The notes under the pieces: model-generated
Database searches by the model: none
Told to the model about the DNA's origin: nothing
The model's input: the letters and a program-made list of their open reading frames with translations, nothing else
Origin: Corylus avellana
Taxonomy: Eukaryota; Streptophyta; Magnoliopsida; Fagales; Betulaceae
Length of the DNA stretch: 64,000 nucleotides
Direction of reading: 5' to 3'
NCBI RefSeq assembly: GCF_901000735.1
Contig: NC_081542.1
Coordinates: 17,933,093 to 17,997,092, forward strand
Program-made: the position numbers and the translations under genes
Part shown: positions 1 to 12,479 of the stretch, piece by piece
Layout: every line of letters starts with the position of its first letter
How positions within the stretch are numbered: the first letter of the stretch is position 1

Positions 1-1524
1 CTACCCTTACACTTTTGGATAATCTTCTGCCGGAAAATACCCGCCACAAATTTTATTCCATCTTATTTCATTTCTTTTTTATAAGATACACACCACAGGA
101 GAGTTTTGAATATAAAAAGTCCCACGTTGCGAATGTGGAAAATATGTTGTTTCTGCTTCTCTTGCAATGCAAAATTATTAATCAAATAAGAAAGTGGCAG
201 TGACCTGTTCAGCCAGTAGATGGTTGGTCTAGTCTGAGAACTTGCATGCAAAAAGCACATTATTGTAAGGTATTTTTTGTTTTTATTTAAAAAAAAAAAT
301 GTTTTGATATGATATAAAGAAAAAAGCAATTAATTTTAGTGTAGTATTTTTTTTTTTTTTTTTTTTTTTTTACTTCCTTCTCAACTACCAATATTAATTC
401 ACCGGTTTCCATCATTTTAGCTCCAGCCGGTTCTTTGAATTTTGCAGCAGCAACACGATGAACAGTGCTTGACTAATTATGGGGATTGTTTGAATTACTG
501 AAATCCCCCTTTGATTTCATGCCTCCCATGCGAACTGTTTCTACTTTGTTGTAATGAATGTTTTCAGCCCTTAACTTGGTCCATATTTCCCCCTTGAAGG
601 GATGATCTTGTGCATCCGGGCAACAATTAGAAATGGAAAGTTAGTTAGGTAATAGGCTCAATATCCTCAATAGACAAGGATGGGATGAAATTCCATACAA
701 TACATGTCGAAGAGTAGCTATAAGTGTAGTTTTCAGAATGGTTTATAGAGAAATAGCTTCCCCCACCAAGGTAGGATTAGATGAGGATATGTGGTCAGAC
801 TCAACAGGTTGAAGCTTTGGTGGGTTTTCATTCCAGTTCAAAGCCTCAGTTTGTCTGATGATAGTACAATCTCAGAAGTTTGATGAGCCATGCAAGAAAT
901 AAACTGAAGAAAGGAGAATAAAAGAAGAAGAAACAGAAGAAAGATAGATAGAAGAAGATAAAAGGGAGAAAGGGAAAACCGGAAAGAAAGAGAACTAGAG
1001 AACACAAGGTTCTGGAAAAGCTTTTGGCCATTTACACTGAAAACAAAAAACAAAAACAATATACTACCGGGGTAGTTTTTGCAGTTTAGCTATATATGGA
1101 TTTTGCTAAAATCATGATTGCATCAATAGAACAGTATCTCTGTGTATCGATGACTCAATGACCCGGTCTCAATAAAATTATTTGCACAAATCAATTATAG
1201 ACTTCACACCCAACCAGCATCTAATTGGTATCAGTTTGATCCTTTGATGACATAATTAATCCATGTTTTAACACTTTCATTTCCCAACAGTCATAAATTA
1301 AAGTTCTTATGGGGGAATAACAGGATTGGGATCCCCTGTTGTTGAGCCTGAATTTCACAGAAATTTGGCAGCTTAAGAGAAGGGTTTGTGGAACCCACCT
1401 GCTCCAAACATGCTAAGATGTGGGGCCTACTTGCTCAGACAAACCAGCAACCACATCCTAAGACATGGAATCCATCCGTCCGGGCAGCCTAATAACAGGG
1501 ATCCCCATCCAGAGTAACCTATTG
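1..1524. other. Gene-free stretch downstream of the cathepsin B gene
   Basis: No coding region is supported here. The stretch has a long poly-T run at about 346-371 and a purine-rich tract at about 895-985. The part nearest 1524 should hold the 3' untranslated region of the minus-strand protease gene. The open frames seen on the minus strand at 838-1059 are low-complexity F/L/S readings of the purine tract. Confidence 0.6.
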
Positions 1525-4500
1525 TCAAACTGAAACATCTGCAACACCATCCACAGTCGCAACTTCTCTTAAAAGATTTTTGGAAGAAGGCAAACCAGCA
1601 ACCACGTCCTCTTCAATACCACACTCGTTTGTCCCTCTTCTGATCATGAAATAACCATCCTGCCATCAAATTCAGTTAGTAATTGAAATTTTGTGAAGGC
1701 ACACTTTTGAAATGGATAACAATTTCATGAAAACGTACATCACCCCAGCTTCTATTCCACTGATTCGCAAGAAGCTGAAACAGAGAAAAGTAAAAATCAG
1801 CATATGATCTTCACAAATCTTGTTGCTACAAAATTTAAATGTTATAAGTAGAAAATAGCAAGATACCCAATAGTCCTCTCCGGAAGCAGTTGTCCCCCAT
1901 CCTATTAGTTTAACGGCATGACCTCCCATCACATCACCTGCAACGTGTTTGTAAACTCCAGATTTGTAATGAGCAAAATCCTGTAAATGGTGAAAAAAAC
2001 CCTAATAATGTTAAGATCCGTATATTCTCTAATAGATAGATGACAAAAAAAAAGAAGTTATTTTCTAGCAACTGGTTGTAAAATGCAAAACACTGAAAGA
2101 ACAAAGGTTGCGGCCAGATATACCTTTTACTGATTTTGTTGGAAGAATCATAATGATCAAATAAGTACATTATCTAACAGCAAAATAACAAGAAATGCCT
2201 CTTGCAACTGGTTGTAAAATTGCAAAACAATTGAAAGAACAAAGGTACTAACAAGATAATCCTTACTCATTTTCTTCGAGGCAGTGCAAATAAAGAATGA
2301 AATGCACAAGTGTGGAAAAAAAATTGAACTCTTTTTTATTTTTAGCTTCATCTTTTTGTTTAAAGGCAGACGGATCAGGTGCCCTGTTCTATAAAGCACT
2401 CCAACTTACAAGGTAGATTGACTGGGTCAGGAAGGAGTTACATTCTGGAACCAATCCGCCAGTGAAAAGAGAACTTGGGCTGGATAGGCAGGAGCAACAG
2501 GAACTAACTGCTAACTAGCCTTCTGAAGCTCTCTTGCTTGTTCCCAAAGAAAACACCAGTGTTGCCCCTTCTCCAACAGGTATGTTGCCTTATGCTTCCT
2601 GGAGTCAATACCCCTAGTAGAGCATAACAAAATATCCACTCAAACTATTTGAACAAGCTGCCCTTCATAATGCATAATAAATGGCTCTAGCTTTGCTTGC
2701 TTTCTTCATCAGCGCTCACCACAATGAATCACTCATCCTGCCTTTAAGATGGGGACAATCAAGATTCCTGTGGCTTTAACAACCAGCTGAACCCTACAGG
2801 CCCAGCATGTTACTAAAAGGCAGTTTGCATCACACAACTGACAGATGAGAGTAGCGCCCAACTAAATCAAACTGACATATAAGGGACCTTAAATATGCAA
2901 TACTGGGCTTTTCCAATTTCTACTTTCAACAAGCCATACTTTAGGATGCCGGCCTAACAGCTTAAGTGGGCATATAAGGGTAATATGGAACGCCTAATGA
3001 AGCCACAGTAAAGATCAGGTGATCTCTAAATGTACTTCCTCAAACTTGATGTCAGGCTGCATTGTGAGAAAGAGCTCTTACTTGAAGAGGTGTGGGTGAT
3101 TGGAAGGTGGAGTCTGCTTGTGTATTCTCAGGGGAAGGAGTTCTGCCATGGTACATATGAGAGTGGCTTGGTCGTCCACATTTGTGCACACCTCTTATGC
3201 ACACTTCTCATTTGTATCATTAATTGTTAACTTTGATCAAAATCAATCATACGGATAAGAGGTGTGAAAATAACAATTTCCGTTTGCTTTGATTCAGTTC
3301 TAGTTATGTCTTGATACTGTCAGTTTTCTTTTGGTCTAATAGAATTCTCTGTTATACTTATCACGAAAAATAAAAATTCTCTTGTTATCACACTAAAAGA
3401 AAGAAAAGATGGAAGTAACAATGTTAAAAATCATGCCGACAGAAGTTGCAGCAAATTCAACTACAAAGTATGAAGCAAGAACTAATCTTTTACCTCATAA
3501 ACGGTGAAGGAGACCTCAACTGGTCCATTCTTATAAACTTCTGTCATAATACTGTAGGGATCAGAGCTAATTCTATATGCACCAACACTATAGTGCTTTG
3601 AATCCCTCCATAGCTGGTTCTTATCTACACACTTCCTAACGCAGCTGGGAGTAGGATATGCAGGCTCACAGCCAGGGTGGGAACAGCCAATATTGTCAAA
3701 GTATGGGTCACACTGTGAGGCAGAAATTTTTTTCATTAGGCATACAACCACAAGGATCCAAAGCCAGTGGAAAAAAGAAACTTGGTCAGGCAAAATTCCA
3801 CATGAAAAAAACTTAAACGCGTGCGCACAGAGAGAGAGAGAGAGAGAGAGTGATAGAGCCTACAGAATCATGGTAAGAAACAGAGGCAAAAACTTGTTAC
3901 CTCTTCAGTGACAACACCGTGGTGGACAAAGTATCGCCAAGCATTAATTGGATACCCCCCATCACAACCACTTCCACACATAAACCCACAGCATGCTAAT
4001 AGATCATTGACAGATAGAGATATATTCTGCAGTAAACACATATAGAAATTTACACCCCCAAAAAAGTAAACCATACTGAAATATCAAAACAAGGTATTAT
4101 ATATATATATAAAGGACAAGAAGTCAAGCTGTTTCCAATAAGAGTTTCGATCACCATGCCAAAATGGATGCAAAAACGATCAGTTAGTGATTCAACAGCA
4201 CCAAACGCCCAACAAGAACCACAGTGACCCTGAAACATAAAAACCCAACAGTTTTGAAAAATTTCAGAATTTATTTATTCAAGGAGATATAATTGTGCAA
4301 GAAGTAAAAACAGAATTACCTGATCTTTAATAGTGAAATTTGGTCCAGCATTTTACATATTACAAAAGGAAACCATCAGGATTTCTGAAAGAATCTGTTG
4401 ATGACAAAATACAAGAACCAACAAAGTAACTAACCTAGAATTCTTCCAATTGTATTACATTGTGGCCAAGCAATTCTCGCATCAAAACTACTTGGCAATT

Positions 4501-6767
4501 TAAAGGATTCTGGATGAGTTATAAGAGGGGTATTCCACAAATCCTTTTGAGGAGTTGGTTTGACTCCAAGAAGGTGCTTAAATTGCCCAACCTGTGCATA
4601 AGAAGAGTCATTGGCAAGTCATATACAAAAAATAAATTTGCATGTGTCATCATATATAAGAAAGTGGAAAACAATCTTAAAAATTAATCACAAAAACGTT
4701 CCTGACAGTTGAAGGCTTACAGTATAATTGGAGAATTGAGGATTCATGGCAGCTTCCCATCCAGCCTTAGGGTCCTCGTTTATCTGTTTAACTATTGACT
4801 CCTGCAATGGCCATATGAGAGCCAAAACTAAATCATTGTGAATTCCACCCAAAGCAAATAGAGTGGTACTTATTTACAAATAACTTGGTAAGTAGGCAGT
4901 TAGTTTATTTTGATAAGTTCCCAGACAAACATCTGAACATCTGTTCCAAGGACATTGGCAGTTGAAATATTTCCATTAATTTGGTAATAAAATGTTTATT
5001 ACTAACCACAGAGAGAGAGAGAGAGAGAGTGTAAGGAAAGTACCTGAAGAATACGGGAGTTAAGTTTGATACTGGGAACTGGTTTGACAGCAATGACCTG
5101 CAAATAACATGGCTACGATGTTCACATAGTGATTTCAAAACTTCAAACATAAAGAAAAACCAAGTCATCTGAAAGCATAACCGTGATGAAAGACTTGGAA
5201 AAATACACGGCATGCTAGAATGTCCCATTCCAATATACGTGAGCTACTAAGAAGCCATCTCAGAGATACCAGAATACACAGGAGCAGAACTAGAATTTGA
5301 GATTTGGCGGGTAAAAATAAAATAAAAAATTGGAAGGTAAAAATTTGATTTTAAAGAATTATAGGAGTATTTTTTTAAAAATTTGGGGAAGACATGGTGG
5401 CTGGTGGAGGGGCCCTCAAGCCACCATGAATTTTCGCCCCTCAATACACCACTACCCAAGTAGGTGGGCCTTGCACCCAGGCAGCCAGGGACCTGCTCGA
5501 ATACCCTGGACCTGTATCCCCCTCTCATTTCTTATCCGAATTCTCTGGAATTTGGGCAGTAAATCTTAGGGAATTGGATCCACATGCCATACAGACAGGC
5601 GTTTTCATGACTTAGCCTTCCCATAAAATCAAATCCCATTATTCCCCGTGGTTTTGTACCGTTACATAACTTATGATGTCCGTTTTAGCTTGCTCCTCTT
5701 TCTAGTTGAATTGTTGTTTGTGTAAGGTATTTTCGAATATGTATAGAAGAAAGCTACATAAAGAATTTCACCACTTCTTCTCCAAGTTGCAGATTATTAT
5801 AATTCACAACAAATACCCATCAGAAAAGAACTTTCCAGAGAATAAATTGTTCAGTCAGAGGCCATGAACACGAACTTGGATCATTCTGTTCAAATGTACA
5901 TCAAGCCTAGTTTGAAGCTCATATGATAATAAAATTAACAATACAGAAAAAACGATCACAAAAGTAAAATTAGTGTCATATGAAGAAATTTCTATAAGCA
6001 TACGAGTCGGGGGGTCACAGAAAACACAAGTTCTTCGCACCCCGGCCCCTTCTTAAAAAAAAATTAATTAATTATAAAAAATAAAAAAAATAAAAAAGGA
6101 GTTCAAACGGCTGGAAAAGTTCAATCAGCCGGTGACCATTCCTCTTAAAGCAGAGTTCTTAATCACCCTTCTCCTTCCCTTGGCCAAAAAATTACCTAAT
6201 AAAAGAAAAGGAAAGAGCCGAAATAAACTTGACCAACGATGCAGAGTGAACCTCCCTCTGCAGAAAATCATGAGATCCTCCGCATAACACAAGAGGGTGA
6301 TTCTAGAGGATTCTCCCTTATCAGGCTTCGAACAGTCTAAGAGAAGGGTTACAGGATTCAAATGCTCTAGGTCCCGTAGTCTTGGAGCAGGTGAATCCTT
6401 CTGTTATAGAGTCCAAAATTCTATAAAATTCGGCCAGCCTAATAAACAGAATGGTTACCATCCTAGGAATTAGACCCATTTACTAAGAGCATATGAGTCC
6501 CACAATTTCTTTAAGCTTCGGACACCCTAATAACAGAATTCTCACGCATAACAGAGAATCCACGTTCTCATTCAATTTACTCGAAATCGGTCCGCTGGAC
6601 AAGTTCTATGAAACAAAATAATTGGTCTAAATAAGAAACGAGATATGGGATCAAAAAATAAGAGAAAGACGGAGCAAAGTAAGAGAAAAGGAGTCGAGCA
6701 TACGTACCAGGGGATGGAAGCCGGAAATGGCCACCAAGACTAAGAACGAGAACGCCAAATACGACAT
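1525..6767 (-). CDS. Cathepsin B-like cysteine protease (papain family C1A), complete, 11 exons
   Basis: This is a secreted or vacuolar cysteine endopeptidase. Exons on the minus strand are 6767-6708, 5097-5044, 4801-4721, 4591-4435, 4324-4320, 4229-4155, 4026-3901, 3712-3494, 1980-1867, 1774-1739 and 1659-1525. They join in frame to 353 aa, the usual length for plant cathepsin B. Residues 1-20 form a hydrophobic signal peptide ([20 protein letters not shown]). The propeptide runs to about residue 96, and the mature enzyme starts near LPSSFDAR. Catalytic residues can be read directly: oxyanion Gln119 and Cys125 in [11 protein letters not shown], His280 in [12 protein letters not shown], and Asn301 in LLANQWN. 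The Cys-rich exon 8 ([17 protein letters not shown]) is typical of the plant cathepsin B clade. Every junction is GT-AG. The fifth exon is only 5 nt (see findings). Intron 1 is long (5098-6707) and holds repeat debris. Exon structure comes from reading frame and family conservation, not from transcripts. Confidence 0.95.
4320..4324 (-). other. 5-nt microexon of the cathepsin B-like gene
   Basis: Exon 4 ends in ...ATT CTA G before GT, and exon 6 begins GGTCAC after AG. Neither supplies the Asp-Gln that precedes GHCGSCW in this family. Between them the minus strand reads AG|ATCAG|GTAATT, a perfect 5-nt exon. It adds AT to the split Asp codon and gives CAG for Gln119, six residues before Cys125 (the papain Q19-C25 spacing). 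Skipping it would shift the frame just before the active site. Confidence 0.88.
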
Positions 6768-7393
6768 CGTTGTGGCAACTGCCCAGTATTCCGTCGATCG
6801 AGGTTGAAGAATGAGACGATAAGATGAGCTTGCGGTCGCAGGGTGCCAACTGACTAAATCGGTTGCTTCTCCAAATTTTGTTAAGACTTGAAGAAAACGA
6901 CAGAATGACAGAATGACCAATAATTGTTGGTCAAGCATTCCAAGCAGCTTGATCAAATTTTACGCTTTTGGTTATTTTAATAAGCACCCATAAGAACTTC
7001 ACTACTTTAACAATTTACTTTTATTATTTTATTTAAATATTATTTTTTAAATATTTGTTTTTTTTTTTAATTTTTATATTTTTGAATGTTTGTATTTTTT
7101 TAATAGTCTATTTTAAGAACTTTTGTCTTATTTTAAGAATATTTGTCTTATTTCTCTCTCTCTCTCTCTTCATCTTCTTTCTCTATTGTCAACCCATTTT
7201 GCAAATTAGCAAACTCATTATGCATAATACCAAAGGTTTAACAAGTATTAACATATGGGGAGTTTCCCCTCACACTTTTTGGCGGAAGAAAAAAACTTAA
7301 TAATATTTGTTTAATCAATATTATTTGTTCGACCAGCTCTTCAGCTGGCTCACCCTTTAGGCCATCTTCTTTCCTACTGCCCACAACACCGAT
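6768..7393. other. AT-rich region upstream of the cathepsin B gene
   Basis: This should contain the promoter and 5' UTR of the minus-strand protease. It is mostly A/T tracts plus a short CT microsatellite near 7155-7170. I see no convincing TATA box and no coding sequence. Confidence 0.4.
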
Positions 7394-8290
7394 TGTTAGG
7401 GGCGCAGACCCTAAGGATCTTCTCAGGGAAATGTTGTAGCATTTCTGTTAGTATTTTGTTGGCTTAATTCGGTTCCAAAATACATAGACTACTATCCACA
7501 GACTCAAACACTGGTATAGAATGCTTAGAATCCAATCTCCACCGTTCACAATGAGGATTCACGTGTCATGAACATCCCTACAAAGTTTCAGCTCAATCGG
7601 ACCACAAACGCCCATCGATCGGAGCTGTTGATCAAGGATGGACTGCATTTCCAGAATGCAAGTTTCACCTACTGCATGCCATGTCCGGACAGGCCTTCCC
7701 ATGTCCGGACAGTAGTTTCAGAAACTCAGTTTCTGCTCTGCAAGGCCCTGTCCAGACAGCCCATTAACCTGTCCGGACACCCCGTAAGTTTTACACCCAA
7801 AACGTGATTTTAAGTATATCAGGTCTAGGGTTTTGTCGGGAGTATATATACATCTTTATAGAGAGATCACAAAATTCTACCCCAAGTTTCGTGAGAGGCT
7901 GTGCTTAGAGAGAAAATCTGTGTGAGCCTGATTATTCCTCTTAGAGGATTATTGTTAGTTTCATGGTGCTTGATTGAGAAGAGTCTGGTAAAGGAGAATC
8001 ACGTTGAAGAAGATTGTGAGCAAGGAGACGAGTTGTAGGCTTGTCGATCTTACAAAGCCAAGGTCTTGCAAAGGGTTGTAAGTGTTCCTAGTGACTATAA
8101 TCGCTGGATAATCTTTTGATAGTGATTTCCTGGGTTTTGCTGCCTCAGATAGGTTTTACTTTTAGACCATTTTCTAAAAAGTTTCATCTTCGTCACCAAA
8201 ATATTTGTGTCTGATTGCTTTATTGCTTTACATATTTTTGGTGCTTGGATTGTTTGCATATTGATTAATATCTGTTAATTCCACATAAAT
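7394..8290 (+). mobile_element. LTR-like block, probably a solo or truncated LTR
   Basis: The block starts TGTTAGGGG and has the layout of a plant LTR: an upstream region with short repeats, then a TATA-like GTATATATAC near 7841, then a G/T-rich leader. At about 7681-7785 the motif TGTCCGGACA recurs several times, each itself palindromic. Such repeats are common in U3 regions. No primer-binding site or coding domain follows, and the block ends against the protease end of an opposite-strand gypsy element. The exact 3' end is uncertain, and copia versus gypsy origin is undecided. Confidence 0.5.
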
Positions 8291-8306
8291 TGGGGTTTTT
8301 TAGTCG

Positions 8307-10557
8307 TTAAGCATTTTTCAATTTCCTTGCTGCCACCTGTTCTCCTGCTATCTCCCCGACTCCTTCATCTTTTGGGAACTTCATCTTCAAGCGGTAAGTT
8401 GAAGTTGCAGCTTTTAACCTATTCAAGGCTGGCCGACCGATGATTGCGTTGCAGGCAGATGATCGGTCAACCACCAAGAAATCTACCATAACTGTTGCTT
8501 GTTTGGGGGCTGTTCTTACTGTAACAGGAAGATAAATCAATCACATAGTTTGGAATTGCTCTCCTGCAAATCCAACCAGTGGTGAACAAAAGGGCTTGAT
8601 ACTGTCCTGATTGATACCCAACTGCTTGAAAACTGACCAATATAAGATATCGGTCAAGCTTCCGTTATCTACTAGAATTCAGTGGATAGCATGATTAGCC
8701 ACTGTCATCATCACTACTAACACATCATCATGGGGCATCGAAATCCCCTCCGTGTCTTCTTGTGAGAACATTAGAATCATAGGGTCCTTCTTTTGGACTT
8801 TTAAAGGCCTTTCAAGAAGGAGTACCTCTTCTATGTTTACTCTCCTCACGTGAGCTTTCTTCGCCGAGCTAGACTATCCTCCACTAGCTAATCCACCCAA
8901 AATTGTGTGGATCTCTCCAATCACAACTTGGTTCTGAGGATTTTGGTGGTCATCCCGATCTCTTCTTGGCTTGTCACGCTTTCTTCTTCAATCACACCCC
9001 CTTCCAGGGGCTTCATCATCCTACACTCGAGGCAAAGGCTGATCACTTTGAGGATGTTTGATTCGTTGTCTTTCTCCGGTCAAAAACTTCACCAACCTCC
9101 CATTCCTGATAAAGTTCTCGATCTCCATCCGCAGAGATATACAATCCTCGGTCAAATGACCATGATCGTTGTGATAGTCACATAACTTTTGGCTACTGTG
9201 TCTCTGCGGAGGAGTCTTCATTTTGGATGGCCATTTGAAATTGGGATCCCTTCTGACCTCCATGAACACCTCGGAGACAGTGGTGTTCAACGGAGTCCAC
9301 CTCTGATCTATTAGTTGATTCTGCATGCGAAATGGCTCTACTTTCTTCTCCAAAGTTTTCGGGACCTTCTGCCCCTTTCTTTTTTTTTCCAGAAGAGTTC
9401 TTAAGCACTACCTTGCTACCACTGGCTACGCCTTGATCACCTTCAGCTTTGGACTTCATCAGAGCCCCAATGGTTTCCGCCTGATTGATAAACTTCTCGG
9501 CTTTATTCATGAACTGCCGAAGGGTTACCAACGTTGATTTCCTAGCAAACTCGGCCATCAATGGCCCTTTTCGTTTTGATTCTGTTCATCAAAGCTAAAA
9601 GCATTGTCTGTTCATTTAGGTTCTCTACTAACAACTTCTCCCGGTTGAACCTCAGCATGTAGTCCTTCAAAGACTCATTCTTTCCCTGCACAAGGGATAA
9701 CATGTATGCAAGGTTTTTCTTCCTCTTACGGATAGCAAGAAATTGGCTTAAGAACTAGCGTCCGAGAGAATCAAAACTATCAATAGAATTAGAAGCCATC
9801 CTCCCGAACCACTCCTTGGCAATCCCCTTCAACGTCAAAGGGAAGGCTCGGCATGCAATCTCATCAGGGGTATCTGGAGAATAGGATGCACTCGGAAGCT
9901 CTCCATATGGTCAGCAGGATCTCCACACCCATCGTATTTGTCCACTCTGGGGACTTTGAATTTATTAGGGAGAAGATACCTCATTACTTGATCTGTGAAG
10001 GGCATATTAGTGTTCTGCATAAGATCTTCAGCTACCGAGTGATCCTCTCCATTCTGCATCAAAATAGCCATCTTGGCATATTTTTCTTTCAAGTCCTGGA
10101 CCTCCTTATCGACCTCCTTATCCCTGCTGATTTCTTCGAGCTTGCCATGATGAGATCGGTCATGGTGAGACCGACTGTGATGGGATCGGCTGTGGCAAAA
10201 TTTCTCACTACGAGATTGCTCAAGATGAAATTTCTCATGAAAAGATTTCTCAGAGTAAGAGTTCCTTCCAAGTTGCACAATCGTATCATAACTGCCATGA
10301 ATGGAACTCTCATTATCATTGTGTCCCTTTGGTTGCTTTTCTCTGCGTATTGCTTCATGCCTGTCCTCCTGCTCCCGGTCAACCCTAGTAGGGAGACAAG
10401 AAGTAATGTCTTCATTCTGCTTTTTCATAGCATCCAGAGACTCGGTCATTCGCTTCATGAGATCTTCTAATGAAGTGATTCGAGCATATGGATCGTGGGA
10501 TGTTCCCGAAGTATCAATTTGAACAATTGGATCAGGATGTGTATGGGTAGTCACCAT
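8307..10557 (-). pseudogene. Ty3/gypsy gag and aspartic-protease remnant
   Basis: Reading from 10557 downwards on the minus strand, the first open frame (10557-9835, 240 aa) is a charged gag N-terminus with a DRSHH/SRSHH-rich low-complexity part. The reading continues in broken pieces at 9561-9193 (FMNKAEKFINQAET) and 9353-9021, which holds a zinc-knuckle-like CDYHNDHGHLTEDC motif. The frame at 8540-8307 has the C-terminal end of a retropepsin (NAIIGRPALNRLKA). Between 9561 and 9835 the gag frame is interrupted by stops, so the element is dead. Nothing of reverse transcriptase, RNase H or integrase remains, because sequence below 8300 is the unrelated LTR-like block. This is the order expected for gypsy elements, and the LTR lies upstream at 10618-11174. 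Confidence 0.88.
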
Positions 10558-10617
10558 ATCGGATTTGTAAATAGTAAGAACTAATGAAAATCGAAGTTCC
10601 TACAGACAACGCCAAAC

Positions 10618-11174
10618 TGTTGATGACAGTTTTCCAAGGAGTGATGTGGCACAATTCATGTGGAGGGTTGTGATGTTCGAGGATTCGCCGGACTACAAAA
10701 TAACAAAGAATAGGATAAGAGCTGCCAGTGGTGTGCCGACGGGGGATAGCTCAGACGCCTAAGTCAGTAATCTGGTAAGAGAGTGTGTAAGCTCAATAAG
10801 AGTTCAAGCAAGAGAGAATTGATTATTCACTAAATGAGGTGGAGCTTCTCTTTTATAGGCGTTTGGCAACAGGTGCCTCGCTGGCATAGTAGGCCCTGCA
10901 CTTCCCGAGGATTCACGTATGCCATGTTGATGGGGTGGATCGTGGATGGAGGGCACGTATGTGAATGACGTGGGTTCTCGAGTATTCCTCGGGAACACGT
11001 GTCTTGTTTAGGTATTGGGTTATTGTCTGAAAGACTAATACACCCTCGGTGGACTGATTTATTAGTCGGTTGGGCCAACTAATTCTCGGTCTGGGTCTGG
11101 TTCTTAGTGGGCTTACGCCTTGGACCAAGTTTGGAGGACTGTTGGACCTTATGTGGCCGATCCATGACCCAACA
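10618..11174 (-). mobile_element. 5' LTR of the truncated gypsy element
   Basis: On the minus strand this 557-bp segment begins TGTTGGGTCATGG and ends CATCAACA, giving the TGTTG...CAACA ends of an LTR. Directly inside it the minus strand reads TTTGGCGTTGTCTGTAGGAA, close to the TTTGGCGCCGTCTGTGGGAA signature that often follows plant gypsy LTRs. The gag frame opens 60 bp further on. No matching 3' LTR is in the window. The outer edge abuts the coiled-coil pseudogene exactly at 11175. Confidence 0.78.
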
Positions 11175-12455
11175 TGAACAACTCAAGTCACTGTATAAAA
11201 GCATTGATGAGGCAGAAGCTCCAAACATATTGCATTATGAGATTATAGATACAGGGGTTCAATTAGAAGAGATGAGGCAATAGCTTAATTATGAAAAGAA
11301 AATAAGTAACAATCTTCAATTACAACTGCAAAAGACACAAGACTTAAACTCTGAGTTAATTTATGTTGAAATATTTTCAAAATAAATTAATATATATATA
11401 TTATTTTGTGTCTTGGGAATATTTTAAATGGAAGGCTTTAAAGAGCATTGAATGAAGATTGTCCCACATTAGAAAGTGTTTGTTGGCATTTATAAGGCCC
11501 AACTTAAGTTATTAAATGAGATATGCTAGGGTACACCCTAGTGTATGTTATAGTACGGTGTCGGACGCACACGCGCGTGGGCTGTAGGGCGCTAGTGGCG
11601 CACTTGGCAAGAAGCATCAGAGCTTTGAGCAATATGATCATGACCATTCATTTTTGGATGGTCAAGATCGTTCGATCTAGAAGTTTGATCTAAACCATAA
11701 GATGCTTCTTAAGTAGATCCAATGGTTGGATCTACTAAACTGTTGATCTAACGATTGAGATTAAATAATTAATATACTTATTGAATCTAACGATCATATT
11801 TAACTGCCAGTTGGATTAGCGGTTTACAGCAGTTTAATTTTGAAATTCAAAACAACAGTTTATTTTCAAAATTTGAAATTATCTGATATGTTTTTAGAGA
11901 TAATTGACTAATACAATTCTTTTTATATCCTTATCTGATTTTTGAAATTTGAACATATATATATATTTTTTTTGTTGTATTAAAATAGAAAATTTGACGG
12001 TATTTTTGTGTTTTAATTTCGTTTGTGCAGAACGCGTTAAAACAACATAAGTTTCTGAGCTCCATTATAACCTTTTTGCATATCAATTTTAGTGGGGACA
12101 AATATTTTCTTAATAGGAGCATTTTCGTTTTTTGTATTACCCCATTTTATAACAATTTATGCAGTGAGACCTCGAAGAAATGGTGGAGAGATTAAAAATA
12201 GGGAAATATCTGATATTTCCACTTCCAAAATGAATGGGGATAAGAACCCAGAAACACGGGAAGAACTGTGTAATTGTAAAGAACATAATAATTCAGAAGA
12301 AGTAGACTTGTTGAAGGACAATATCAGAGACTTGAATGGTGAAATAGACTTCTACAAGAAACACAAGGAAGAGTGGATATGCATATGAAACAGTTCACCT
12401 TGGAGGCTTGGACCATGAGCTTTTGAAGCAGGAAAACCATGATATCTCAAAGCCA
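11175..12455 (+). pseudogene. Fragment of a coiled-coil NT-C2/myosin-heavy-chain-like plant gene
   Basis: Two exon-like pieces on the plus strand read as heptad-rich coiled coil. The first (about 11176-11360) gives EQLKSLYKSIDEAEAPNILH and then LEEMRQ*LNYEKK..., ending LQLQLQKTQDLNSELI, with an in-frame TAG at 11281-11283. The second (about 12159-12455) follows a TGCAG acceptor-like site and ends with a frameshifted stretch matching LDHELLKQENHDIS. Both resemble the central and C-terminal coiled coil of plant proteins with an N-terminal EEIG1/EHBP1 (NT-C2) domain, annotated 'myosin heavy chain-related'. The AT-rich 11361-12158 stretch would be the intron or a later insertion. The 5' part is cut off by the gypsy LTR. 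The family match is from memory of conserved motifs. Confidence 0.55.
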
Positions 12456-12479
12456 AGTACACCAACAGATAACACAAAA

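Noticed and set aside
5245..5570. Frames within intron 1 of the cathepsin B gene (GC-richer patch)
   Set aside because: Both strands are open by chance; looks like repeat debris without a recognisable protein.
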